Shown: positions 8,162-15,277 of the stretch, one piece after another | How the letters are laid out: each line of letters opens with the position of its first letter | How positions within the stretch are numbered: position 1 is the stretch's first letter | Source: a virus | Direction: 5' to 3' (one strand) | Virus record (IMG/VR): IMGVR_UViG_3300020207_000023 | Span: 1 to 62,038 of that record | DNA: 62,038 nucleotides | Made by a program: the position numbers and the translations under genes | Notes under the pieces: model-generated | Told to the model about the DNA's origin: nothing | The model's input: only the letters and a program-made list of their open reading frames with translations | Database searches by the model: none

Positions 8162-8446
8162 TCACCATGCCTTACAAGACCAGTAGCGAGCACTGAACTT
8201 GTCTTTGGCGGTAGCACAGTTGTGACGAGCTCTAAAAGACTTGCGGCGAGCTGGTTGGTCTTTTTTGATTGACATATTGGGGTCTCCAAATCTGACCAGT
8301 TTGATTTGGCTACCCTTTTTTGCAAGAACTGCTGATTTTTTTGGACCATTCGGGGTGCGTTTGGGTTTGTTGTAGCCACTGAAAGTTTCCCCCCGATACT
8401 GTAATTTTCCGCTAGGTGTCCGTTTTACATTTTTTGTTGTAGCCAC
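8162..8446 (-). CDS. Small basic virion-type protein
   Basis: Ninety-four residues, strongly basic, with RTPSGKLQYRGETFSGYNKP near the start and CATAKDKFSARYWSCKAW at the end. Marine phages often carry this protein type next to capsid genes. Translation starts at GTG 8446, overlapping the upstream stop by one base, with GGGAG 9 nt upstream. The two cysteines near the C-terminus are probably structural or metal-binding. Function unknown. Confidence 0.65.
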   Translation of the reverse strand: MATTKNVKRTPSGKLQYRGETFSGYNKPKRTPNGPKKSAVLAKKGSQIKLVRFGDPNMSIKKDQPARRKSFRARHNCATAKDKFSARYWSCKAW

Positions 8447-9243
8447 TACAAGTCACTCCCATTTTGAATGTAAATAAACTCCATCGACGCGGACACATTA
8501 AAGTCAACAGACCCTGAAGAAGAAAACGCCCTCATTTCCAAGTCTGTTTTTTCTGTAAACTTTAACGGGTAAGTATAAAACTGTTCGTGTGCGCCATCTG
8601 TCAGGGTAAATCTTTCTTTTATCTGGAAGACTTCTCCGTATGGCCTAGCAACAAGACTAGCATTTAAAAGAGCTTTGGTGGCAGTAGACGTGCCTGTGGA
8701 TAAAGCCATTTTTGTAAGAAACGCTGTATATCCTGCGGGAACTGTCCAAAGAGCCATCAATGTTTGGTTATCACCATCCCCATTTATGGTCAGGTAAATA
8801 TTAGCGGGAACTCCAGCGGTCACTGTGCCTGTTCCTGCGTAAATTGTGCCAGCGTTTGCGCCACCACTGCCAGCACTGCGAACAATGCCGCGATTTATAC
8901 GAAAATAAGATTGTGTGGTATTAACAGCCGTTTGTCCATTTAAGGTGACAACTTCGTTTATTTCGTTGTAATCGGCGTCTAGGCCAAAAACTTCTACTGT
9001 TCTTGCACCAGTTCCTGCGGCAGTATCATTAGCTGAACTGCTTGATATAGTCATTACTGTGGCTGATGCGGGATAAGCGTATAAACCGCCTTGTTCCCAA
9101 ATAGTTTCCTTAGTGGCTCCAACAACAGCGTTGTAACCAAACTTAAAAACAGTTTTATGGAAGGATATTTGCCCACGAGCAACTTGAAGCTCGAACGGTT
9201 CGGAAGTTCCTACACGTGAGATAGAGCTTACTTCACGAGCCAT
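8446..9243 (-). CDS. Virion structural protein (beta-rich)
   Basis: 265 residues, predicted mostly beta, beginning MAREVSSISRVGTSEPFELQ. It has the look of phage head or tail decoration proteins (VFGLDADYNEINEVVTLNGQ, and VPAGYTAFLTKMALSTGTST). No membrane segment is seen. It lies downstream of two small capsid-proximal genes in the same operon. Exact role unknown. Confidence 0.65.
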   Translation of the reverse strand: MAREVSSISRVGTSEPFELQVARGQISFHKTVFKFGYNAVVGATKETIWEQGGLYAYPASATVMTISSSSANDTAAGTGARTVEVFGLDADYNEINEVVTLNGQTAVNTTQSYFRINRGIVRSAGSGGANAGTIYAGTGTVTAGVPANIYLTINGDGDNQTLMALWTVPAGYTAFLTKMALSTGTSTATKALLNASLVARPYGEVFQIKERFTLTDGAHEQFYTYPLKFTEKTDLEMRAFSSSGSVDFNVSASMEFIYIQNGSDL

Positions 9244-9254
9244 TCGAGTCTCCT

Positions 9255-9527
9255 TTAGTTATAGAACACTGTCAGCGCAGTTATGGCTGTAAAGGCAGAA
9301 ACATAAATATCTTCTACCCTTATGCCTTCCGCTGGTATGTTCACTGAGTGTGAATCAGATGCAAGAAAATCAAGATCAAGTACCGTCGCGCCACCATTAC
9401 CATCAGTAATGGTTAAACGCGGAGCTCCTGTTGTCGTGAGAACTTGTATCTGACGAATACGCGCAGGACCAACACTAGCCGAGCCAGTGGCTGTCAAGCG
9501 TTTTGCTTTTACATCAGATCCAGCCAT
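9255..9527 (-). CDS. Small virion protein, unknown
   Basis: Ninety residues, beta-rich (RIRQIQVLTTTGAPRLTITD, then VNIPAEGIRVEDIYVSAF). It sits between 8446..9243 and 9540..9770 with 11-12 bp gaps, and a GGAG-type site precedes the ATG. It is probably a small head or tail accessory protein, but I recognise no family. Confidence 0.55.
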   Translation of the reverse strand: MAGSDVKAKRLTATGSASVGPARIRQIQVLTTTGAPRLTITDGNGGATVLDLDFLASDSHSVNIPAEGIRVEDIYVSAFTAITALTVFYN

Positions 9528-9539
9528 AACAGCCTCCTA

Positions 9540-9770
9540 CTAAGCGGTAGCTGTCGCGCCAGTGTCTACACGGATCCAGTTAGAACCATCTGAAAACACA
9601 AGGTTTCCTGTACCCGCGCCAGCCCCTTCAGCAACCTTACGAGCATTTGATACATAATAAACGTACCCTTCGTTATCGGCTGAGGCAGTTGGTAGGTCTG
9701 CAAAAAGGATTGGGTTTAGCCAGAAAGCAGTGTTTGTCTTTACTGGACCTGAAAAAGTTGTACGAGCCAT
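9540..9770 (-). CDS. Small virion protein, unknown
   Basis: Seventy-six residues. The last half (VFSDGSNWIRVDTGA) resembles the short module found at the base of many phage tail or fibre proteins. It is the first gene after the terminator that closes the capsid gene, so it may have its own promoter in 9771-9837; I cannot point to clear promoter hexamers there. Confidence 0.55.
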   Translation of the reverse strand: MARTTFSGPVKTNTAFWLNPILFADLPTASADNEGYVYYVSNARKVAEGAGAGTGNLVFSDGSNWIRVDTGATATA

Positions 9771-9837
9771 TTGGATCTCCTGTCGTGGCTAGTGTCAGCC
9801 GCACCATGCGACTGTCAGGGATAACATTACTTTACTC

Positions 9838-9867
9838 AAAAAAGAAGGGAGGCACAAGCCTCCCTTC
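9838..9867 (-). terminator. Rho-independent terminator after major capsid gene
   Basis: A perfect 10 bp stem (GAAGGGAGGC / GCCTCCCTTC, 9844-9853 with 9858-9867) and a 4 nt loop are followed on the minus strand by six Ts (9838-9843). It lies 22 bp beyond the stop of the capsid gene and should limit read-through from the highly expressed head genes into the tail genes. Confidence 0.9.
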
Positions 9868-9888
9868 TCTTTATTTGATGTTTGTGGG

Positions 9889-10797
9889 TTAAGCTCCAGG
9901 AGAACCAAACACACAACGAGGGTCTGAAACACCGAAGCTGTAACGCTCACGAGCTTTGTAGCGCACATTGCCTGTTTCAAAATCGCCTTCCATGCTGTTT
10001 TGGATTGGCGAACGAACAAAGTGCTTAAAGCCGTTTGGTGCATCCGTCTTAATGAAGAATGCGTCTGTGTCGGTCAGGAAGTGGTTAACCACATAACCGT
10101 CAGGAAGCATACCCATGTTACGGATAGCGTTGGTGTCGTTATCTGCAGTTCCAGGACGCAGATTAGTAGCCATCAAACGCTCAGCCACAAACTGGAGGTT
10201 GGTAGGAATGATCAACTTCATACCACGCAGAGCGATTTTAAGGCCGCGCTCGTCGATGAAGTTAGAGATGTCAATCAGTGACTGCTCAAGCGAAGTTTCG
10301 TTGAGATCAGCCGCAGTTGTCAGCTCATTCCGGAATGTACCACCACCTGTGGTTGGGTGATTTGTTGCACACAATTCTACACCGTCACCAATAGCGAAGT
10401 TAGAGTTAAAGGCGTTGTTAAGAACAGCCGCCGCTTTAACTTGCTTAGTATTCGCCATTGAACGAGCAAGCGCACGAGTGTAGCGTGAGCTGAGGCGGTC
10501 GTAGAGGTTATCCTCAACAGCTTCCTCAGTGATAGCAAACGCCAGTGCGATTGTTTCATGGGTGTAGCGAGATGTGAAGGCTTCGTTTGCGGTATCGTAT
10601 GATACTGCCGCACCTTCACCTTTAGTTGGAGCTTGACCGAAGCCAGCGAGCATTACCTCTTCTTCGAAAGCCCGATCAGAATTTTCGGTTTCGTAGATTT
10701 CGGCGTGTTCGTTGTCGTAACGATCGTATTCCATGCCAAACAGAGCGTTAAGTCCAGGCTCAAGCTCTTTCAGCAGTTGACTTCTAGAAATAGCCAT
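9889..10797 (-). CDS. Major capsid protein
   Basis: 302 residues. Composition and order fit an HK97-fold capsid protein: helical N-terminus (RSQLLKELEPGLNALFGMEY), a SRYTHETIALAFAITEEAVED region, a spine-like segment around 120-200, and LIIPTNLQFVAERLM in the P-domain region. A decoration-type gene lies directly upstream, then scaffold, portal and terminase, and a strong terminator follows. No separate protease gene is evident nearby. Confidence 0.85.
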   Translation of the reverse strand: MAISRSQLLKELEPGLNALFGMEYDRYDNEHAEIYETENSDRAFEEEVMLAGFGQAPTKGEGAAVSYDTANEAFTSRYTHETIALAFAITEEAVEDNLYDRLSSRYTRALARSMANTKQVKAAAVLNNAFNSNFAIGDGVELCATNHPTTGGGTFRNELTTAADLNETSLEQSLIDISNFIDERGLKIALRGMKLIIPTNLQFVAERLMATNLRPGTADNDTNAIRNMGMLPDGYVVNHFLTDTDAFFIKTDAPNGFKHFVRSPIQNSMEGDFETGNVRYKARERYSFGVSDPRCVFGSPGA

Positions 10798-10809
10798 CAG
10801 AGAGCCTCC

Positions 10810-11412
10810 TTAAATACCTGTGCTGGTGTTGTAGAAGTGGTTGTTCAACTTCACAATCGCCAACCGACCAGCTACAGTCGCATCGTCGTTTGAAGGAGAA
10901 TCTTCATAACCGACAATACGCATATTGAGAGTAGCTGTTGTAGCCGCAGTAGAAACAGCCAGTTCTGCGCTGGAAATACCAGAAGTCGCGTCACCAGAAG
11001 TTGCTGTTGCGAAGTTAGCGTTTGCGTTAACAGCCGCCTGAGTTGCCGCCGCATCACAATTGATCAAGAAAAGCTGATCAGGATGTGCCGCAATGGTACA
11101 AGTTGCTTCAGTACCGCTCTTTACAGAGGCAGTTCCAGGCCACTTGTTAGTGAAGGTAGGAGTTCCATCAAGAGCGATGTACTCACAACCCATAAATGCA
11201 CCGAGCAATGCTACAGTACCACCGTTAGCCGCACCTACAATATCCACAAGACCATTGGCAAGGGGAATAACTGGGCTACCCTGATAAATCACAGAGGAAG
11301 TTCCAGCTGTTCCCGCAGTCTGGATTTTGAAGGTCATCATACCGTTGGTATTTGCACCAGCTCCGAGCATCTTATACGGACGAAGTCCGAAAGCCGCATC
11401 GATATTAGCCAT
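10810..11412 (-). CDS. Capsid decoration / head protein
   Basis: 200 residues with the common head-protein start MANIDAAFGLRPYKMLGAGA, then a beta-rich body (VIYQGSPVIPLANGLVDIVG). The gene is 12 bp upstream of the major capsid gene in the transcript, the position usual for a decoration or minor head protein. Ala/Thr-rich C-terminal half; no membrane segment. Confidence 0.7.
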   Translation of the reverse strand: MANIDAAFGLRPYKMLGAGANTNGMMTFKIQTAGTAGTSSVIYQGSPVIPLANGLVDIVGAANGGTVALLGAFMGCEYIALDGTPTFTNKWPGTASVKSGTEATCTIAAHPDQLFLINCDAAATQAAVNANANFATATSGDATSGISSAELAVSTAATTATLNMRIVGYEDSPSNDDATVAGRLAIVKLNNHFYNTSTGI

Positions 11413-11426
11413 GCTTTAGATTCCTT

Positions 11427-11885
11427 CTAGTTATCGGAGCCACCTTTAGCCCCGAAAGTTACACGGGATTGCCTATCTGGTTTAAGGATAGGCATTGAAC
11501 TATGCTCTTCCCGCATTAAGTCATTGTCGACCGCTTGCATTTGATCCGCGGTTTTACCACGGAAATAAGCATCACGCTCTTCTTTTGACTCGATTGGGAA
11601 ACGAGCTAAGAGTAGACCGCCAACTCCAATAACCCCCGCGTGTTTACCGTCTTGGATGGTAGGGGATTCAAAGTCAGGGAACTCATCTGCGCGAACAAGA
11701 TCAAAGCCTTCGCGTAGGCGAGCCGAAAGGTTCTTTTTATCGTCCTGACCCATGACTGATTCACGGATCCAACGATGAATGTATCCTTCCGGAGCTGGGG
11801 GTGCATCCAGTGTGGATGGAGGTTGCCAAGGTTTGCGGCGTGAGTCTTTCTCACGAGTTTGTGCTGTGCGTGGGGTACGATCCAT
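11427..11885 (-). CDS. Conserved head-region protein, unknown
   Basis: 152 residues, hydrophilic, with KPWQPPSTLDAPPAPEGYIH near the start followed by RWIRESVMGQDDKKNLSARL. This protein type is regularly found between scaffold and decoration genes in marine podovirus-like phages. Function unknown. The gene is 11 bp after the scaffold stop. Confidence 0.65.
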   Translation of the reverse strand: MDRTPRTAQTREKDSRRKPWQPPSTLDAPPAPEGYIHRWIRESVMGQDDKKNLSARLREGFDLVRADEFPDFESPTIQDGKHAGVIGVGGLLLARFPIESKEERDAYFRGKTADQMQAVDNDLMREEHSSMPILKPDRQSRVTFGAKGGSDN

Positions 11886-11896
11886 GATCTATTCCT

Positions 11897-12787
11897 TCAC
11901 GAATTAAGGCGAGCAAGTTGCTTCGCGTATTGTTCATAACTTACACCAAGTTTATCAGCTATGGCAACCTGTGAAGGACTTAGCTTGATTTTTTTGCTAG
12001 AAACCTTCCCAGCCGACCGTGACGCTGGTGCTACTGGTGATCGTGCATTAGACGGCTGTGATGCCCTGTTTTCCTCAAATTTATGGGGAAACTCTTCGCG
12101 CATACGCCGATCTAATTCCTGATAGTACTCATCACTTGTAGGGTCAAAATATTCTGACTCTACCAAGCGTTTATGAATACTAAATGCTGTAAGTGTCATT
12201 GGCTCATCTTGACCAAACCACTCATTTTTACGAGCCCAAGCCTGTGCTTTAGGGTCAGGCTGTGCGGGTTGTTGCTGTGCCTGTTGCTCTGGTTTTGCTT
12301 CAGCTGGCTTAGTTTTACGTTCTTCATACTCAGCTTTTGCAACAGTAAGCCGCTCTGACTCAATAGCCAGTTTAGCCAACTGTTTCTGAGCCTCAATTTG
12401 TGCATCAACATCGCCCATGTTGATAGCATTAGTAAGTTTGGTTTTAAGAATCTCTTCTTGGGTAGAAACACGCTGGTCATACTCAGTTAGGTAAGACTCA
12501 TCAATTTTACTTGACCGTGTTTTTAAATCTTCCATCTGTTGCTGAACTGATTTAGCATAATCAGTAGCCGCTTTTTCACGGCGTTCAGCTTCACGCATTT
12601 TATAGGTTAGCTTTTCAATGCGTTTTTTGACCTTGTCACTATAGCCCTCAAGGTCATCTTCGGAAGCTTCATCACCACTATCGGGGGCGGCTTCCGCTTT
12701 TGCTTCTACCTTTTCATCGGCTTCCGCAGAATCCTCAAGTTCTACCTCTACGGTATCCTCAAGTTCTTCCTTTACATCTTCTTGCAT
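11897..12787 (-). CDS. Capsid scaffold / assembly protein
   Basis: 296 residues. An acidic N-terminal third (many Asp and Glu), a predicted long coiled coil around residues 55-165 (KRIEKLTYKMREAERREKAA), a Gln/Pro-rich linker, then a basic C-terminus ending SPSQVAIADKLGVSYEQYAK. This acidic, coiled-coil, basic-tail design and the position just upstream of the capsid genes fit internal scaffolding proteins. Confidence 0.75.
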   Translation of the reverse strand: MQEDVKEELEDTVEVELEDSAEADEKVEAKAEAAPDSGDEASEDDLEGYSDKVKKRIEKLTYKMREAERREKAATDYAKSVQQQMEDLKTRSSKIDESYLTEYDQRVSTQEEILKTKLTNAINMGDVDAQIEAQKQLAKLAIESERLTVAKAEYEERKTKPAEAKPEQQAQQQPAQPDPKAQAWARKNEWFGQDEPMTLTAFSIHKRLVESEYFDPTSDEYYQELDRRMREEFPHKFEENRASQPSNARSPVAPASRSAGKVSSKKIKLSPSQVAIADKLGVSYEQYAKQLARLNS

Positions 12788-12799
12788 AACTTACTCCTG

Positions 12800-13225
12800 T
12801 TATGTATGCAGAATATCTTCTGGGTTGTTGATCTTGGCTAAGATCTCGTCGTCATTAAGCAAGCGGACTTCGCCGCCATCGATCTTAAAACGACTTCCGG
12901 CATATCTGCCGAATATCACCCAATCACCTTCCGCACACCACGCACCAGTTTCCCCGAATTTATCAGGGTCTTTATACGCCAACGGACCAACTTTCATCAC
13001 ATAACCACATACTGTAGCTAGTGCTTCACGTTCAACCGCTTGGTCTGGGAGGTAAACACCGCCTTCGGTCTTTTTCTTACCCTTAAAGGGCAAAATAAGA
13101 ATACGCCAGCCAGTAGGCTGAGGCATTTTTTCCATGGCAGGGGTTGTTGGGGAGTTTTCTTCTTGTTTCTTTTTAGCTTCTTGAGCTTTTGCAATGTACT
13201 CAGGTACATAGAGGGTGCTAGTCAT
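12800..13225 (-). CDS. GroES-like co-chaperonin
   Basis: 141 residues. From residue 37 on it has the co-chaperonin fold signature: PTGWRILILP, a mobile-loop region with KTEGGVYLP, then VMKVGPLAY, GDWVIFGRYAG and a closing GGEVRLLNDDEILA. By family knowledge it would cap host GroEL to assist folding of phage proteins, most likely the capsid protein given its place 12 bp upstream of the scaffold gene. The N-terminal 36 residues are an extension not found in host GroES. Confidence 0.8.
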   Translation of the reverse strand: MTSTLYVPEYIAKAQEAKKKQEENSPTTPAMEKMPQPTGWRILILPFKGKKKTEGGVYLPDQAVEREALATVCGYVMKVGPLAYKDPDKFGETGAWCAEGDWVIFGRYAGSRFKIDGGEVRLLNDDEILAKINNPEDILHT

Positions 13226-13409
13226 GATCCACCTTTTTTAGCAGGGCTAAAAGCTCCTGTTCAATGTTAGCAAGCTCTGCAAGACGCGCTCGCAGTTCCT
13301 TGAATGCGGAAAAATCCTCAATTTGGCCTTCAATTATTTGTTGTCCAATGAGCTCTTTCCGTTCCCTAATTATATTAAGGAGTTTTTCATGAATGTAAAG
13401 GTCTGACAT
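13218..13409 (-). CDS. Small helical protein
   Basis: Sixty-three residues, predicted two helices (LLNIIRERKELIGQQIIEGQ, then FKELRARLAELANIEQELLA). Its 3' end overlaps the GroES-like gene by 8 bp. Such short coiled-coil proteins sit beside co-chaperonin and scaffold genes in related phages; a head-assembly or adaptor role is only a guess. Confidence 0.6.
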   Translation of the reverse strand: MSDLYIHEKLLNIIRERKELIGQQIIEGQIEDFSAFKELRARLAELANIEQELLALLKKVDHD

Positions 13410-13410
13410 T

Positions 13411-13806
13411 CTATTTTGTGACCTTTTTCACTTTTTCGAATGTGCGGAGGCCACCCAAGCCAAGCATACCCATCAAAACAGTCATAAGAGAGCTCATATC
13501 AAACTCAGGTAAAGCGGGTATTTCCACTCCTGCCCATGATACACCAAACAAAATCAATGGATTTAGCACAAAATGGTAGGCTAACGCGATACCGCACGTC
13601 CAACCAATGAAAGGACGCCACCCCGCCACAAACAAACTGCGGTGCTGTGCTTCCATTTTGTTGACTTCAACCTGTGCCATCGCCGCTTCATGTGCGGCTT
13701 TTTCTGCCATAGTCGCAATTTCATGCGCCATAGCGTTTTTGGCATCTTTGTCTTCAATAAATTTATCCAGTATACCTGTAACTGGACCGATTAGTGCTTG
13801 TAACAT
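13411..13806 (-). CDS. Holin, 3-TM type
   Basis: 131 residues. An amphipathic N-terminal helix (to about 55) is followed by AGWRPFIGWTCGIALAYHF, a second hydrophobic stretch (VLNPLILFGVSWA), then MTVLMGMLGLGGLRTFEK. This order and the WRP...GLRTFEK ends match the 'holin of 3 TMs' family linked to phage and gene-transfer-agent release. It would permeabilise the inner membrane for the lysozyme encoded at 44517..44966. The lysis genes are thus split between two loci. Confidence 0.75.
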   Translation of the reverse strand: MLQALIGPVTGILDKFIEDKDAKNAMAHEIATMAEKAAHEAAMAQVEVNKMEAQHRSLFVAGWRPFIGWTCGIALAYHFVLNPLILFGVSWAGVEIPALPEFDMSSLMTVLMGMLGLGGLRTFEKVKKVTK

Positions 13807-13818
13807 ACCCTACTCCGT

Positions 13819-14034
13819 TTAATACACTTCCACTTTGTTACTGTCTATCCTTACTGGTTTGCAATATGCGGTAGCCCTATGCTCTGCAGGAACGCCACTG
13901 ATACTTCCATAATTACCGTATCGTTTTACTACCCTAGCCGCAAAGTAATTACAGTCATCAATAGACCGAAAATACATATCTTGGCTCTGCACCTTTCCAC
14001 CTAATAGCACAACCAGTAAAAACGCATGGATCAT
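13819..14034 (-). CDS. Small exported protein
   Basis: Seventy-one residues. The start MIHAFLLVVLLGGKVQSQ looks like a short signal peptide with possible cleavage after QSQ. The mature part has two cysteines (DDCNYF, AYCKPV) able to form a disulfide. It starts with an ATGA overlap on the holin-like gene 14031..14264. Sandwiched between two holin candidates, it may be a spanin-like or periplasmic lysis accessory protein; this is inference. Confidence 0.6.
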   Translation of the reverse strand: MIHAFLLVVLLGGKVQSQDMYFRSIDDCNYFAARVVKRYGNYGSISGVPAEHRATAYCKPVRIDSNKVEVY

Positions 14035-14264
14035 TTTTTATCAACAGGTTTGACCTCTACTGATTTATGCTCATGACCCATCCATATGCCAAAAACGCCC
14101 GTCATAACGCCCATGACAACAGAAACAAAAGCAGATTGCGGCGCACTAGGGTCTTCTAATGACATAAACCACTCAGCGCACCGCCACGACATAGCCGTAC
14201 TAACCAGCATCATAAAACGAGGCAGGATCTTCCACCGCAGAAATTGTTCTACGGTTACAGGCAT
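14031..14264 (-). CDS. Membrane protein, second holin/antiholin candidate
   Basis: Seventy-seven residues with two predicted transmembrane segments (ILPRFMMLVSTAMSWRCAEW and FVSVVMGVMTGVFGIWMG) and a charged C-terminus. The shape and the motif GIWMGHE match small membrane proteins found in lysis modules of marine phages. It shares ATGA overlap with the exported protein downstream. Holin or antiholin activity is inferred. Confidence 0.6.
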   Translation of the reverse strand: MPVTVEQFLRWKILPRFMMLVSTAMSWRCAEWFMSLEDPSAPQSAFVSVVMGVMTGVFGIWMGHEHKSVEVKPVDKK

Positions 14265-14548
14265 TAACGGACACCCTTAAACTTAGTGCCGCGCATCGCC
14301 TTACCGCCACCGCGACAAGAGCTTGACTTTTTGCCTTTTGCCATGCCACCTTTTTTGTAGCCTTTGCGAACCATACCGCCGCCCATATACTTTTTACGAG
14401 CCATGCCACCTTTTGATTTTTTATCAGGCTTCACACCATACTCCTGGAACAACTCAGCATCGATCTCAATAATCTTATCCATGTCGTCGTTTTCTACAGC
14501 ATTGCGCCGCAGTTCCATTAACTCTTCCATTCTCATATCATCAGCCAT
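14264..14548 (-). CDS. Small protein with Lys/Gly-rich repeat tail
   Basis: Ninety-four residues. An acidic helical N-terminal half (MEELMELRRNAVENDDMDKI) is followed by a basic tail with repeats of the pattern GGMxxK (GGMARKKY, GGGMVRKGYKKGGMAKG). Marine phages often carry such tails next to portal genes. DNA contact during packaging or in the virion is plausible but unproven. Confidence 0.6.
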   Translation of the reverse strand: MADDMRMEELMELRRNAVENDDMDKIIEIDAELFQEYGVKPDKKSKGGMARKKYMGGGMVRKGYKKGGMAKGKKSSSCRGGGKAMRGTKFKGVR

Positions 14549-14558
14549 GCTAGTCTCC

Positions 14559-15275
14559 TTAAGGCTTCTGTTTATTCGTTAAAGATTCCTGTGCAACACT
14601 TCTAATATACCCTGTCACTTCATCTGGTGACATACTGGTGTATTTAGAAGCGATTGTATTTAATTCTTCATCTGTTTTAGGTTTATTTTCTGGTTTGTTT
14701 TCGGGTGGTTTATCCAAACCCCAACCCAATTTACCAGCAATTTGGTTGCCGATTGAAATAGCACTGGCAAGTCCTTTATCTATGCCCATCGCGCTAGGGA
14801 CAACTGATAAAATACCCAAAGGCGTTGTTTCTCCAGGAATCATACGCTTAAGAAGATTTTGTTGGAGAGTATGATATGGACTAAAGTTCGCATAGTTTTG
14901 AAGCATCGTGTTGGCAAAAGACATAGGCGAGGTATACGCAATATTGCCAAAAGGGTCTAAATACTGACCTGTAGGGGTAAATTTCTGCACAAATTGTTGA
15001 ACTTCGGGGTTGTTATAATAATCATTACCACCAATGCCATCAATTAAATTGTTTTGAATCATCCCAGCGGCGAGCATATTTTGGAAAGTGCTACCACCGA
15101 TATTGATGCCCCGAGCTTTTGCCCGAGCCATTTGGTCTTGCACATAACCTAATACTTTGTCGTCAGAAGACCTGCCACCTGTTTGTTCTTGGTTGCCGCC
15201 AGTGTAGCCTGTGTCTGATGCTGTGGTATTAGCACCAAAATCCTTATCACCTACTTCAGCACCAATATCAGCCAC
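14559..15275 (-). CDS. Structural protein between portal and small genes, unknown
   Basis: 238 residues. A low-complexity Gly/Asp/Thr-rich N-terminus is followed by LGYVQDQMARAKARGINIGG and a hydrophilic body, then a Pro/Lys linker (PPENKPENKPKTDEE). There is no clear membrane segment, though LGILSVVPSAMG is hydrophobic. The gene is 2 bp downstream of the portal stop. Possibly a neck or internal head protein; not recognised. Confidence 0.55.
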   Translation of the reverse strand: MADIGAEVGDKDFGANTTASDTGYTGGNQEQTGGRSSDDKVLGYVQDQMARAKARGINIGGSTFQNMLAAGMIQNNLIDGIGGNDYYNNPEVQQFVQKFTPTGQYLDPFGNIAYTSPMSFANTMLQNYANFSPYHTLQQNLLKRMIPGETTPLGILSVVPSAMGIDKGLASAISIGNQIAGKLGWGLDKPPENKPENKPKTDEELNTIASKYTSMSPDEVTGYIRSVAQESLTNKQKP

Positions 15276-15277
15276 TA

